Assembly (NCBI GenBank): GCA_946807835.1 | Contig: OX327684.1 | Coordinates: 17,446,501 to 17,510,500 of the forward strand | DNA from: Ailanthus altissimus | Lineage: Eukaryota; Streptophyta; Magnoliopsida; Sapindales; Simaroubaceae | Direction of reading: 5' to 3' | Length of the DNA stretch: 64,000 bases | In this document: positions 37,208-48,028 of the stretch, piece by piece | How positions within the stretch are numbered: position 1 is the first letter of the stretch | Layout: each line of letters begins with the position of its first letter | Notes under the pieces: model-generated | Told to the model about the DNA's origin: nothing | Databases searched by the model: none | Seen by the model: the letters and a program-made list of their open reading frames with translations, nothing else | Made by a program: the position numbers and the translations under genes

Positions 37208-38644
37208 TGATAAGGGCAAATTTGTCATATATTTTCTCATATTTTTATTATTAATATTTTATGGTTTTATGAGAATAGATGGCTATTTATGTGCATTATT
37301 GTTATTTATAGGGACTTGAACGAAATTTAAAGAAAGAACGCAAAAGGAGCGAAAACAGGGACTAAAATGCAAAGTTTTCAAATTATGAGTCCAGCGCCCC
37401 CGCGCCACAAGTATTTTCGCCCCAGCGCTAAATAGTGATCGAAATAAGAAAAACGACCTGATTAAGTCGCGTCTAGCGCCCCAGCGGCAGACAGTCACCG
37501 CGCCAGCGACGCTCCATCGCCCCAGCGCCATAAATTCACCGCGCCAGCGGTGAAGCCGTTTTCATGCAGCGCCCCAGCGACAAATGCATAGCGCGCCAGC
37601 GGTAGTGCGAGTCCTAGTCCGACGAGAATTGAGATTTTCAAGCTCAAATCAATCCCTATATAAAGCCACTCGTCCCCAGCCTTCAAAGAGGAATCCAAGA
37701 CGACCCAAGAGCACCAAGAATACAGAGCACAAGTCTTGGAGAGCAATAGGAGCTTAATTGAAGCATCTTTAGAGAGAGATACAAGACGTTCTTCGGCATC
37801 AAGAGTTCCTAGGCAGCGCAATTAAGAGCAATTCGACGTCTATATCGGTTTGCTAATAATTGTATCATGATTTATAATTATTTTGACTGCTGTTCTCTTG
37901 TAACCATGAGCTAAACTTGTTTTCTAGGGTTAATATTTGAACTCAATATGTGTGCTTAATTGCCATATCCTTTTAGTATTTAATAAACTTAGTCATTTAT
38001 TATTTAAATTACTTGTGTTTAATGCTTCAATATATCTGGCCAATATATGGTGAATGAATTGGTAATATTTTGATAAACTCAGAAGAGGAATCATAATATT
38101 TAGACCTAGGTAATTTGATGCATGATTGTAGAGTAACATTCAATGTTGCATATGCAAGTTTCAACTTAGGATAGGAATATACCTAATTGGCATGTATGAT
38201 CAATAAGACCTAATCTTAATGAATCTTAATTTATTACAAGTACCATAGGAATATAGGTATTTGGTAAACTAAGGTATACTTGCATGACCTTGGAAGAGGC
38301 TTGTGAATACATTAGTGTCTTGATCAATAATAAAGACTAAGTGAGTTAAATATTAGAGGATTAATCATTAGAAACATATTGAGGGATAATATTAATCCTA
38401 GGTTCTCTCTACGTTGCTATATCTTTAAATCTCATTGCATTGTGTTTTTACTTTTATATTTTCTTACATTCATTCTTAGATTTTTATTTTTCTGAATAAT
38501 TATTAGGAAGATATAATTTTAGTAATTGGTTAAAAAGAAAGAATTATCCCTGTGGGTTCGACATCCGACTTATTTAGTCTCTTTATTACTTGCATACGAT
38601 AGTGTATACTTGCACTTAATTTATGATATAGAAATATCGCATCA
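37208..38644 (+). mobile_element. Solo LTR with perfect target duplication
   Basis: Ends TGATAAGG...CGCATCA carry a TGAT/ATCA inverted terminus and are flanked by a perfect 5-bp duplication ATGCT (37,203-37,207 and 38,645-38,649). A TATA box CTATATAAAG is at 37,656-37,665. The 5' third is GC-rich and has CCAGCG eight times (37,391-37,601). The 3' end (TTGCATACGATAGTGTATAC) resembles the LTR at 13,142-14,479. It interrupts the copia element. Confidence 0.85.
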
Positions 38645-38649
38645 ATGCT

Positions 38650-39230
38650 CACAAAACTATTGTTACAGAACATCATTAAAGGCATAAAAGTAGAGAATGT
38701 CTTCTCAATATGCTTGTCCTGTAATTTTCTCACTACACAATTTCTGCCGCTAAATGGTTGTGAACAATGCAAAATTGTATTCAATAATAATTCTAAAATC
38801 ATAAAATCTCATATTTACCCACTCATATCTTGTTTTTTGGAGGAATACATCTTTTTTATAATCATATTTTTCTTTTAGATTTTTTTTTAGGATCTATAGA
38901 TTCTCCACTGTCAAATATTGAGCTTTCAACCTCTCATGTAAGTGATAATAGAGAAAAATTATAGCTTTCAACTTATCCTACAAGGATGTCATTTTCTTTT
39001 TTAATTGTCTTTTTATAAACCATTGCCTCAAGGGTGCATCTTAGTATCCAATACCCATAATAGATAATTTTTCAAAGGCATCAAGTATATGAATTTGTAA
39101 ATTTGTTAAGAATATTTTTTAGGGACTTTTGGATATGAAAAAAGAGAACTAAAAATTAGTATAATGAAATATAAATATTATTCAACCAATTCATAAAATG
39201 TAAAATATAAATATCAAAAATAATATTTAA
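38650..39230 (-). pseudogene. Copia gag remnant, N-terminal part
   Basis: The continuation of the copia coding region after the solo LTR. Short open stretches are broken by stops; no clear motif could be placed. The call rests on position. Confidence 0.4.
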
Positions 39231-39560
39231 GAGGCATGACCTTCCATATATATAAAATAATCACAATTAAGAGGCAAACCTTTCATTATCAATATTATTA
39301 AGGAGACATTGACTTCCATTAATTATAGTAATAAGGAGATATAGCCTTCCATGGATTGAAATAATAAGGAGGCATAGCCTTCCATAAACTGATAATAATG
39401 ATGAGACATAGCCTTTCATAGATTGATAGTAATGAAGAGACATAATTTTTTATATATTTATAGTAATGAGGAGACATAAACTTCTATAAATTGATAGTAA
39501 TAAAGATGCATTATCTTCCATATATTAATAGTGATAAAGAGGCTTAACCTTTCATATTAA
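39231..39560 (-). repeat. Minisatellite in the copia leader
   Basis: Ten imperfect units start at GAGGCATAGCCTTCCAT-type sequences, spaced about 30-40 bp (first 39,231, last 39,539). Between these and the Mutator-like insertion, a second motif family around ACTTCAGGTT / ACTTCAAGTT appears at about 39,600-39,712. Confidence 0.75.
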
Positions 39561-39864
39561 TAAGTAATTAAAAAAACAAATTCAAAAATTATGATATAAA
39601 ACTTCAGGTTATAATACGAAATTTTAAGTTCTAAATTAATAAGATCAATTATTAGAACTTCAAGTTCTAACTTATTGATTTATTCTGCAAACTTCAGGTT
39701 GCAAATTGAATATTCAAATTTAAAAGAATATGTATAATATTGAATATTATAAATATAAACACAAGATAATCAATGCGGAATATTTATCCTTATTTTTGAT
39801 GTGAAAGATCCAAATAAATTACAATCACAACAAATATTCATAAGGATTATATTATATGATAATA

Positions 39865-41139
39865 GAGGTAGGATTCATGGTACCTCTTTTTTTACACAAC
39901 TTTTGATATAAATTTTTAATTATTAGATCACATTTTATTCAATGACTAAGATTAAAGTTAATCTGTAATTGTAGTATTTGTAAAAGTTATTTAACTACTA
40001 ATGGACCACATAATAATAATAATAATAATAATATCTTCTCTCTTCTCTTTTGTTTCTCTTTTTTATATCATCCAACTTTTTTTTTCTCATATTAATATTT
40101 TACTCTTTTATTGTGTACAAATATCATATTTAATTAATTTTAAAAACTTTATTTTTTTTAAATTGAATATATAAATTTCATAGATTATAAGATGACTCAT
40201 TTTTTAAAATTATTCATAACTTTTTAAATATATTTAAATTTATAAATTAAAACCATGCACAAGCTAAATTGAACTTTTATATAAAAAAAAATTAAGAATA
40301 AATTTGAAGATTAAAGAAAATTAGAATTAAAAAAAGGAAGTTAGCTAGTTGAATTCAACATATTAGCTAAAACAAATATACTAACTAGCCTCTAATCAGT
40401 TAAAAGAAAGAAATATAAAAGAGTTTGGAGGATGTACCTTAGTACCTTAAGCATTACTAATTATCATCCAATGAACTAGTATCAGAATTGACTAAGTAGA
40501 CTTTGGTACCAATATCTGTGACCCCACCTGAATGATGATCTCTTTCTTGAAGGAACTCTGGCCAGATATAAGGGATTTCTACATTTGATCAAGAGGAACA
40601 GGGAAAGGTGAATCCGGCATTTCCCGTGTTCCCAACAAAAGAAAATTATTCTTTTTGTTTGTTTGAAGTTGAATTCAACATATTAGCTAGCTTATTTTTC
40701 AATTTCAATTCTCTTTAATCTTTTATTTTTTTAATTCTTTTTTTTAAAATCTAAATTTCACTTGTGTATGGTTTTAATTTATAAATTTGAAGATACTTAA
40801 AAATTGTAAATAATTTTAAAAAATGAGTTATATATAATTTATAAAATTTATATATTCAATTTTAAAAAAAGAAGTTGTTAAAATTAATTAAATATAATAT
40901 TTATACACAATAAATGAGTAAAATAGTAATTTAAGAAAGAAAAATGAGTTGGATGAAATAAAAAAGAAAAAATAATATTATTGTTATTATGGTGGGGTCT
41001 GTTAGTAGTTAAATAACTTTTAAAAATATTAAAATTACACATCAAATTTAATATTAGTCATTAAATAAAAAGTAATTTAATAATTAAAAACTCGTATAAA
41101 AAATTGTGTAAAAAAAATAGGTATCATAAATTCTGCCCT
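39865..41139. mobile_element. Long-TIR Mutator-like element inside the copia leader
   Basis: Inverted repeats of about 445-490 bp (39,865-40,352 and about 40,697-41,139) start GAGGTAGGATTCATGGTACC and, reverse-complemented, AGGGCAGAATTTATGATACC. They are flanked by 9-bp ATGATAATA (39,856-39,864) and ATAATAATA (41,140-41,148), one mismatch. About 300 bp of unrelated, higher-complexity sequence lies between the arms (about 40,380-40,660). No transposase. The insertion sits next to the copia primer-binding region. Confidence 0.7.
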
Positions 41140-41236
41140 ATAATAATATAAACATAACACAAATAATAAAATAAACGCTTAAAATAAAGTAAGTTAAAAG
41201 TTGCATATAAAAGTTAAGAATTGAACTTATTTACAA

Positions 41237-41251
41237 ATCGTGCTAATAACG
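41237..41251 (-). promoter_or_regulatory. Copia primer-binding region
   Basis: The minus strand reads CGTTATTAGCACGAT directly after the 5' LTR end TTTACAACA, a placement typical of this copia group (consensus-like CGTTATCAGCACGA). Confidence 0.55.
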
Positions 41252-41379
41252 TGTTGTAAATATAAAAATAAAAAGTAAAAATTAAAGATAACTAAAGTAC
41301 TAAAAGCTCTTATAGGCGATAGGAGAGATAGAATTTATCTTTATGCCCTTCACCGTCTCTTTACACTACCTTTACAATA
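41252..41379 (-). repeat. Copia 5' LTR (128 bp, internally deleted)
   Basis: It matches the 195-bp 3' LTR at both ends but lacks about 70 bp in the middle, including the TATA-box region. The outer end ACAATA differs from ACAACA by one base. The TAACT target duplication follows at 41,380-41,384. Confidence 0.8.
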
Positions 41380-41491
41380 TAACTTACTTTTTCAATTATA
41401 CATGTACATATTTTTTATAATCAATTGAAAAACTATTTTAAAAGAATTTAATTTTTAATTAAATTAGTAAAATTAAAGAGGATTATGTATA

Positions 41492-41667
41492 GAGTAATAC
41501 TATACATCTTAAATTATAAGTTAAATTGTATTTAAATAATAATATATTAAATAATTATTAGATAATAAATTATATAAATTGTAAAATTATTTATTATACA
41601 TTTTTACTGTTTAATAATTATTTAACACAAAAATTCACAATTTAAAATATTTAATATTATTATTACT
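41492..41667. mobile_element. MITE, same family as 32,464-32,644
   Basis: It begins GAGTAATACTATACATCTTA and has the same inward sequence (AAATTGTATTTAAATAATAA). The right end is less well conserved and no clean target duplication was found. Confidence 0.55.
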
Positions 41668-41993
41668 AATAATTATGGAAGCAATAGAGTGGCCTTCCAA
41701 ATCCAAATAATAAACACAGTATTGTAAAATAGGCGGCGGTTACTGTACAAAATCTGGAATCTACAACGAGAATCTACTTGGATTTTATATTTATTAGTTA
41801 CAATTATTCACTTTCTGAAGCTTAACAATTTTTTTCAATCTTAATTTGTAGTACTGTCGCCAAATCGTTTGCCACTGTAATTTTAACTGTCTATATGTCA
41901 TATATTTTAAAAACTTTTAATTTCTAATAAACATACCAACAATTTCTCCGCTCTTAAAAAAACCCTTAAAAATATTAAAATACCCAAAACATA

Positions 41994-42200
41994 ATGGCAC
42001 AAGCGAAAATAGATAAAGGCCACCTGATCATCACAGCCATGGAACATGTTGAGCACAGCAATGACGAAGCTGTCAACGGCAACAGGACTGGAAGATTAAT
42101 ATTTAATATCACCAGCGGTAAGGACGACTTTGCAAAAGCTGAAACGTGGCCGTCGAGGAAGGTTTATGAGCGCACGAGCAAAGTCCATCGTCATCAATGA
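41994..42200 (+). CDS. Small hypothetical protein, copy 1 (68 aa)
   Basis: ATG in a good plant initiation context (CATAATGGC) opens 68 codons, beginning MAQAKIDKGHLIITAMEHVE and ending SKVHRHQ. It is hydrophilic, with no signal peptide or membrane segment; I recognise no family. In another frame the sequence after about 42,090 also reads like protein (e.g. SSACYGWLLPCPDGWLRRDT up to TAA), so an old frameshift is possible. A credible intron follows (donor GTAAAATAAG at 42,300, acceptor TTTCTGCAG ending 42,894). The ORF is identical at nucleotide level in copy 2. It could be a real small gene or a 5' gene fragment. Confidence 0.4.
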   Translation: MAQAKIDKGHLIITAMEHVEHSNDEAVNGNRTGRLIFNITSGKDDFAKAETWPSRKVYERTSKVHRHQ

Positions 42201-43071
42201 CTAAGACAATTCCTCCGCCTGCTACGGCTGGTTGCTGCCCTGCCCGGATGGATGGCTGAGGAGAGACACATAAAGTCTGGCACTGGCAGAATCTATAGGG
42301 TAAAATAAGATCACTTCATTCTCTGTGCGTGCAACATAATGTGATTTGATGTATCGTTAGGGTTATTAGAGATGCACTAGGGATTCAAAATAACTGAAGT
42401 CACAACCACGTATAATATGAGGGTCATTTTATTAGATATAATTATAAATTAAAATTGATATTTATATAATATAATTCTTTTAATTTATTATGTTAAATTA
42501 TCAAAATAAATATTGAAAAAAATTTACCTGATAAATGTATAAAAATTAGAATGTACAAAAATTAGAGTCTTCAATAAAAATGCGAGTGTAGCAGTATGAT
42601 TATATGATAGATAATAAAAAATTTGGAAAGAAAATAAAATAAAAAATAGATACAAAATACTGCATGGAATTAATTAGCAGTTATTTAATTTGGAAGTGTG
42701 CAAGTTAAAAATTTTGGTTTTATGATTACATCGTTATATGAATTTAAAAACCATATCCTATTAAGTCATGCAAGTTTCAAATAAAAAATTTTAACGTGTA
42801 AACTTTTATACTAAAGACTAAGATTAATAATTTATAAATTTGTTTTCATATCTGATGCTGTGGTCGATGAACAATTTTTTTTTTGTTTCTGCAGTACTGA
42901 ATTGCTTCCAACTCTTTCTTTTTATCTTGGATTAATTTACACCGATATATCTATTCTTGATTGCTAGTTGAAAAATTATTTTGAAGTTGATAGAGAGACA
43001 TAATTAAAGACCCAGGTTAAAAGAAGAAAAAAAAAAAAGAGCACTTTGCACTGGTGATACTTCAACTACTT

Positions 43072-44025
43072 TTTTCTTATTCTTATTACCTTATTTATGT
43101 ATTATTGTTAATTTCTTAATATGTTTCATCGACCGTAGATAAGGTCAGCCTCACCTTGCAATCAGATCACAAAAATTTTTATCACTAAAAATAAAAGCAC
43201 TTACGGTAAAGTAAGGTCATTGATATTGTAGCAGAACATTCGAGCTCCCTTATTGTATTTTTGATTCATTCAAATAAACTGAGTTCAAGCTTAAATTCTT
43301 AGTCATTTGGTTGACAGGTAAGCTTAAATGATTTTTAAAAGAACAATATTAGACTGATTTTTTTTTTAAAATGAACAATGTTATATTTTTGTAAAATTGG
43401 AATATAAAATTTATATCCCATTTTATGTGTCAAATATAAATTAATATTATATAATTATTACATTAATAAATTGTATTCTAATTTTGTAAGTCGAACGTTT
43501 TTATTTTTTAAAACTGTTCCATCAATTATGATTGTTGTTAATATTGTCTATAATATAGATAACCTTACTCTTATTAAATTTATCTTAAAATAATAATAAA
43601 TAAAAAAACATATTGTTGATAATAAAAAAATTTTATGTGTATACATCTGCACTTTATTAAAATGCAAACTTCATTTTATTTATTTTTTACTTATATTAAG
43701 TAGTTTAAGGGGCATCTATATTTTAAAAATATGTAAACGCCCGCATTTAAGAATAACTTATGTTAGTAAAATAAACATAGTAAGATACCATGCCTAATCT
43801 TCTTTTCGTTTCAAATAAAATCCCACTAAGGGCTTTAATTTCTTCATCTCGTTTTGGTTAATTATTTTACCTTTACAACAAAAATAAAGTAGGGTTTTCT
43901 TACTTGCTCCTTTTGAAAGTTGCTTGAAAGAAACATATATAAAAATGTTATAAAAAGTGTGAAGTTAGCGAAGAGGTTTGCAACTAGAAGGTTTTTTAAA
44001 ACTTGAGTGGAATCTTGCCATACAA
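43072..44025. other. AT-rich spacer at the start of block B
   Basis: No gene seen. An A/T-rich inverted-repeat-like stretch is at about 43,375-43,500. Confidence 0.4.
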
Positions 44026-44107
44026 GTCGCTTTGGCCGAGTGGTTAAGGCGTGTGCCTGCTAAGTACATGGGGTTTCCCCGCGAGAGTTCGAATCTCTCA
44101 GGCGACG
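44026..44107 (+). tRNA. tRNA-Ser(GCU)
   Basis: The acceptor stem GTCGCTT pairs with AGGCGAC. The D-arm is GCCGAGTGGTTAAGGC. The anticodon stem TGTGC/GTACA encloses loop CTGCTAA with anticodon GCT (44,059-44,061). A long variable arm (TGGGGTTTCCCCGC) is typical of tRNA-Ser. The T-arm is GAGAG-TTCGAAT-CTCTC. No CCA is encoded, as in nuclear genes, and a T6 run at 44,111-44,116 is a Pol III terminator. It decodes AGC/AGU. It lies in the segment missing from the second duplication copy. Confidence 0.97.
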
Positions 44108-44110
44108 AAG

Positions 44111-44116
44111 TTTTTT
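44111..44116 (+). terminator. Pol III terminator of tRNA-Ser
   Basis: A run of six T starts four bases after the tRNA 3' end. Confidence 0.85.
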
Positions 44117-45557
44117 GTGAAAAAAATATGTGTATATATTATCTTTATTAACAAAGTGAATTTGCACTTAGCACGATCTCAATTCTCTCCTTTTGTTTAT
44201 GACCATGCTTATAAATGGCATTGCATTGCATCGCATCGCATTCTCAGTTCTCATATCTAAACCATAGAATAAAGACTAACATTTTAGTCCAAACTCTGAT
44301 GGAATTGTTTGGGACCTAACCTCTTCGTCCAGAAGGAGGACTCACAAACTAATCAATTGGGCGATCTATTGTGCACCAAATTATTGGGTTAAGAAAAATG
44401 TCGCTATTATTGAATAATTTCATTTTTTTGATTAGATTTAGTTCACGGACTTGGGCAAATAACCCAACTTTGGTCCCTAAAATTGTCAATTTTGACGCTA
44501 GCTTGTAAACAAGCTGGACTTTGAAATCGTTGGTTGGATATTATAAATGCTCGGGCTTAATTGTCCACATCTTGACCAAGATAAGTTAGAACAGGGAGAT
44601 AATATACATGGTGCCGTTGATCGTTTTCTTTGATTATACAACTTAACACGTGCATATGTATGACAATACCAAAATAGAACCAACCAAAAGCATATGTATG
44701 ACAGCAAAGAAAGCAGAGCTTCTGTTCCAAGTTGTTGCAATCCCATGATCATTCATGTGTTCTCTAGCAAATGAATGACACAGCGATTGCGTACTGTGTA
44801 TCTCAAATCTGCCCTGACCAATTGCCAGAAAGGTGAAATCAGTTTCTTTTTTTGGAGAGAGATCTATCTCATATTCAAAATCTAAATATTTCAAATAAAG
44901 GTCTAATATCCATTCAAAAGTAAAATCCCCAAACAGGACCAACTCAATTGCCAAAAAAAATTTGAGATGCCATTTCATCATGTTCTATTCTAGAAAATTT
45001 AACGAACATCCATTTCAAATTTGCTCATGCGAACATCAATACATTTCTTTGACATGTGGAAAAGATAACAGACCTTGGCACTTAAAGGTAGAAACATAAA
45101 GAAAAGTGGAAAACGGGAAAAATAATATAATAGCCAAAATTCCAAAAACCCATATAATATGGGGCAAGGAATACATTCAATATATTACTAAGAACCAAAA
45201 ACAATTTAATGAATGAATGACCAATGCAGCACAGTGGTACCAGCTGGTTTGTCGATACATGCTGTTAAGCATCAGGACAATGAATAAGCAAGCTCCAAAA
45301 ACTTCATACCAACACACTTGCCGTCTGGTGCACAAATGTGAAACATAACCGTATTACTCCCCAATTTGATACATAAAGAATGAAGATGTCTCCACCTCCT
45401 GTTCATTATTGCAATGGGTGTCTGCTATATGAACCTGCCCTTGATTCTGGTTCACAGTTATTAAATATAAAGGAAAAAGAATCGATGATGGGAAAGCCGC
45501 AATAAATTACACTCTCACAGAAGGTACTTGCATCTCCGAGGCCAAAACTTGCACCTA
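44117..45557. other. Spacer and 3' region of the DUF506 gene
   Basis: No gene accepted. The part next to 45,557 must include the 3' UTR of the minus-strand gene. The 112-codon minus ORF at 44,643-44,981 lacks family features. Confidence 0.4.
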
Positions 45558-47167
45558 TCAAAGAGCTCTCAATGAAGAGTGCCGACACCTCTCTACCTTC
45601 AACCTACGACTATTATCACTTTTTATGGGCTTCAGAAACCGCTCTGCTTCCATTTCAGAATGAAGCGAAGACTGCAGCCTCTTTAAATGTCCTCTGCACT
45701 GTTTATGGTCAAAAGAAAGGGTGGCAGAAATACATTGTTCCTCCGGATTGAAAAGTCTTTGGTGGGGTGAGTGCCACTTTGCTTGCAAATAAGCAAGAGA
45801 TCTCCACGGTGGAAAAGGCATTGAATTTTGACTAAGGGAAGATCTAGCAGCGTCAACCATTACTTGGAGAAACTGCTTCAACCTCATCAAAGAACCCACA
45901 TAAACAACTGGAAGTGATTTCAATATTTTATCATAAGAATCAACAGCCCTGGCTATTTCGAAGTGGCTCCGAAAGTCCATATCAATTATCAAACGCTCAG
46001 AGTTTCCAGCATTATTGTAGTTTACTACATCAATATACTCATGATCCCCTGCATCACATATCCATATGTGTACCATCAGATACGGTTCAGCCCAAAATTT
46101 ATTATATCGTTAGCAGTGTAGAAAGGTATAATAGCTCCTTCTTTGAGCAACAAGAAAACACAATTAAATAATGAAACTGCTCATCAGATTTTCTCAAAGG
46201 ATATTTTTAAACTTCTGATTAGGATCACTACATGTACATCTCTACAAAACTATGATACCCAAATGAATTACTTCACCATCTAAGATCCCAAATTAAAAAA
46301 AAAAATTAGGGTAAACTGATAAAAATATCAACAATTGCAATTCAGACATTAGATGTATACCTCCTGGGACCTTGCCGCTACCTTGCCACCTGGTTGAACA
46401 AACTGCAGCATCATACCCTGAAAATCTCAAAAGCTTCACCAGAGCAAATCTGATGCAACTGGCATTACACTGGCCTGACTTCACCACATGAAGATTTGTC
46501 TCTTTGACCGATAGGATGAAAGAATGAACTACTGACGTCAGGTCCATTTCATACTGAGGCACAGAGCGTTTATAGAACTGCAAGCAGATTAAAAAATTTC
46601 TTCAACATTAAGCCAGTTCTCTAAAGACCACTCATCTATCAAAACGAGCCACCAAAAATTTTCCATTTTATGCTTTCTTCCCAATACTCTTATTCATTCC
46701 CCCCCATAAAAAAAAAATAATAATAATATACAAAATTGAATAACAAATTGTTCAATCTATTGGATAAGAATCGCCATATACAACTAAAAACATAGTCACT
46801 GCCTCCTTTAAATTTAAAAATCTAATCTTTCAAAACTAAAATTGCCTATAGAGAAAATATGCAAATATATCATAAATTTGGATGCCTAGTTTTTCATAAC
46901 TAGAATTGCGTACAGGGAAAGAAATAAGCTCATTTATCATAAATTTTTATATAATTTTACCGAGATTTTGTCGGCAAGGTGAACGAGATCGGAGAAGCCG
47001 GAATCGGAGTCGCTGCTACAGATAGAATCGGTGCCGGCGCTGCCGTTCTCCAAGAAATCGCTGACCATGAGAGCCAAGTCGTGTTCGCTCTCGTGGATGA
47101 ACCCTCCGCCTATTCCCCGAGCGGCCCATAAATCCCCCGTGGCGGTCGTCGCGCGGAGCAATTCCAT
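45558..47167 (-). CDS. DUF506 / PDDEXK-like plant protein, three exons, 304 aa
   Basis: Exon 1 is 47,167-46,961 (ATG start, donor GTAAAATT), exon 2 is 46,577-46,361 (acceptor TTGCAG, donor GTATAC), exon 3 is 46,048-45,558 (acceptor GATGCAG). Phases join cleanly, giving 304 residues without a stop. Residues 1-69 are an acidic N-terminus (DSICSSDSDSGFSDLV). The DUF506 (PDDEXK_6-type) domain follows: ALVKLLRFSGYDAAVCSTRW (from about 114), DHEYIDVV (143-150), ERLIIDMDFRSHFEIARAV (159-177), SLPVVYVG, and MPFPPWRSLAYLQAKW (218-233). Molecular function of the family is poorly known and no activity is claimed. No in-frame ATG precedes 47,167 before a stop. The gene is absent from the second duplication copy. 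Confidence 0.92.
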
Positions 47168-48028
47168 AGCCAATACGATTTCGTTTCTTACTCGCCAATT
47201 CCCCAGCTTCAATAAATTTTCTCTCCCCCCACAGTACGATCACAACAACATAATTAGCACAACTCAATACTTTGAAATATTAAACAAGTCGTTGAATTTT
47301 TTTTGTAAAAAGCTTCGGAAATGAAAATTGTATAACTTTTTTTTCTTTTCGGTAATTGAATTGAATTTTTTTAAAAAAACAATTAATATTCTGGTGAAAT
47401 CACGTTTCCGTGGTGATTGAAAATGCTTCCGATGATCTTGTTTTCGAAACTTGTGTTGTGATCCAAAGGGAAGAACAAAGGATGTGATTTTCTTGCTGCA
47501 AAACCCAAAGGATGAAAAACAAAAGCAACGGGAAAGGCGAGTAGATATAAAAGTTGGGGGAGGGCTCAAATGACGCAAATGACCTCAAGGTTTTGTTTTA
47601 TTGTTTAAAACTGGTTTTGTTGTCAGTTAAATGCGAAATTACGACGGGTGGATAAGGCGAGAAATTACTAAATTATGTACATGGATGGGAAGTCGCTGCG
47701 TGTTCATTCGTACAAGTCTTTTAGCTTGTTTTAAAAATTTAAAAAAAATATATTTTCCTTTTTAATTTTAAAGTGTTTTAACTTTTAAATCAGGCTGGAT
47801 AACCAAAAGTGGAAAAAAGCAAAATAAAATGTAGATAAAGTACAAAAATACATAAAAGAAAAAAAATTATTTAAGCGTAAATTGTACTTATCAAAACATA
47901 TAAAATAGTTTTGATATCATATTAAATAAATAAAGAGTTCCTAAAAAATGCTCTCTTTCCATTTCTATTACAACCGAGAAGTATAATGTTAAAATAAGAA
48001 TAAACTATTTTTTAGCGAATTAAACAAT
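47168..48028 (-). other. 5' region of the DUF506 gene
   Basis: It contains the leader and promoter of the minus-strand gene. A possible TATA-like TTTTATATC (minus) lies near 47,545. TTTGGGTTTTGCAG (minus, near 47,505) looks like a splice acceptor, so a 5' UTR intron is possible. The remainder is AT-rich. Confidence 0.35.

Larger units (their letters stand above)
32812..41379 (-). mobile_element. Complete Ty1/copia element, short LTRs, nested insertions
   Basis: Perfect 5-bp target duplications TAACT (32,807-32,811 and 41,380-41,384) flank short LTRs with TGTTGTAAA...TTTACAACA ends. On the minus strand the primer-binding region follows the 5' LTR, then a repeat-rich leader, gag and pol remnants. 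A solo LTR (37,208-38,644) and a Mutator-like element (39,865-41,139) are inserted inside. Without them the element is about 5.8 kb, a normal copia length. The polyprotein is broken by many stops. Confidence 0.85.

Noticed and set aside
37283..37821. Minus-strand ORFs of 82 and 108 codons
   Set aside because: They lie antisense within the GC-rich part of the solo LTR and have no protein motif.
44643..44981. 112-codon minus-strand ORF beside the DUF506 gene
   Set aside because: No recognisable motif, no splice or promoter context, and it overlaps another minus ORF. Probably chance, although a hydrophobic C-terminus is present.
45914..46171. Plus-strand ORF opposite the DUF506 exon 3
   Set aside because: Antisense shadow of a conserved coding exon.
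47016..47324. ORFs on both strands over DUF506 exon 1
   Set aside because: Shadows of exon 1 in other frames; the spliced frame starting at 47,167 is the one continuous with the conserved domain.
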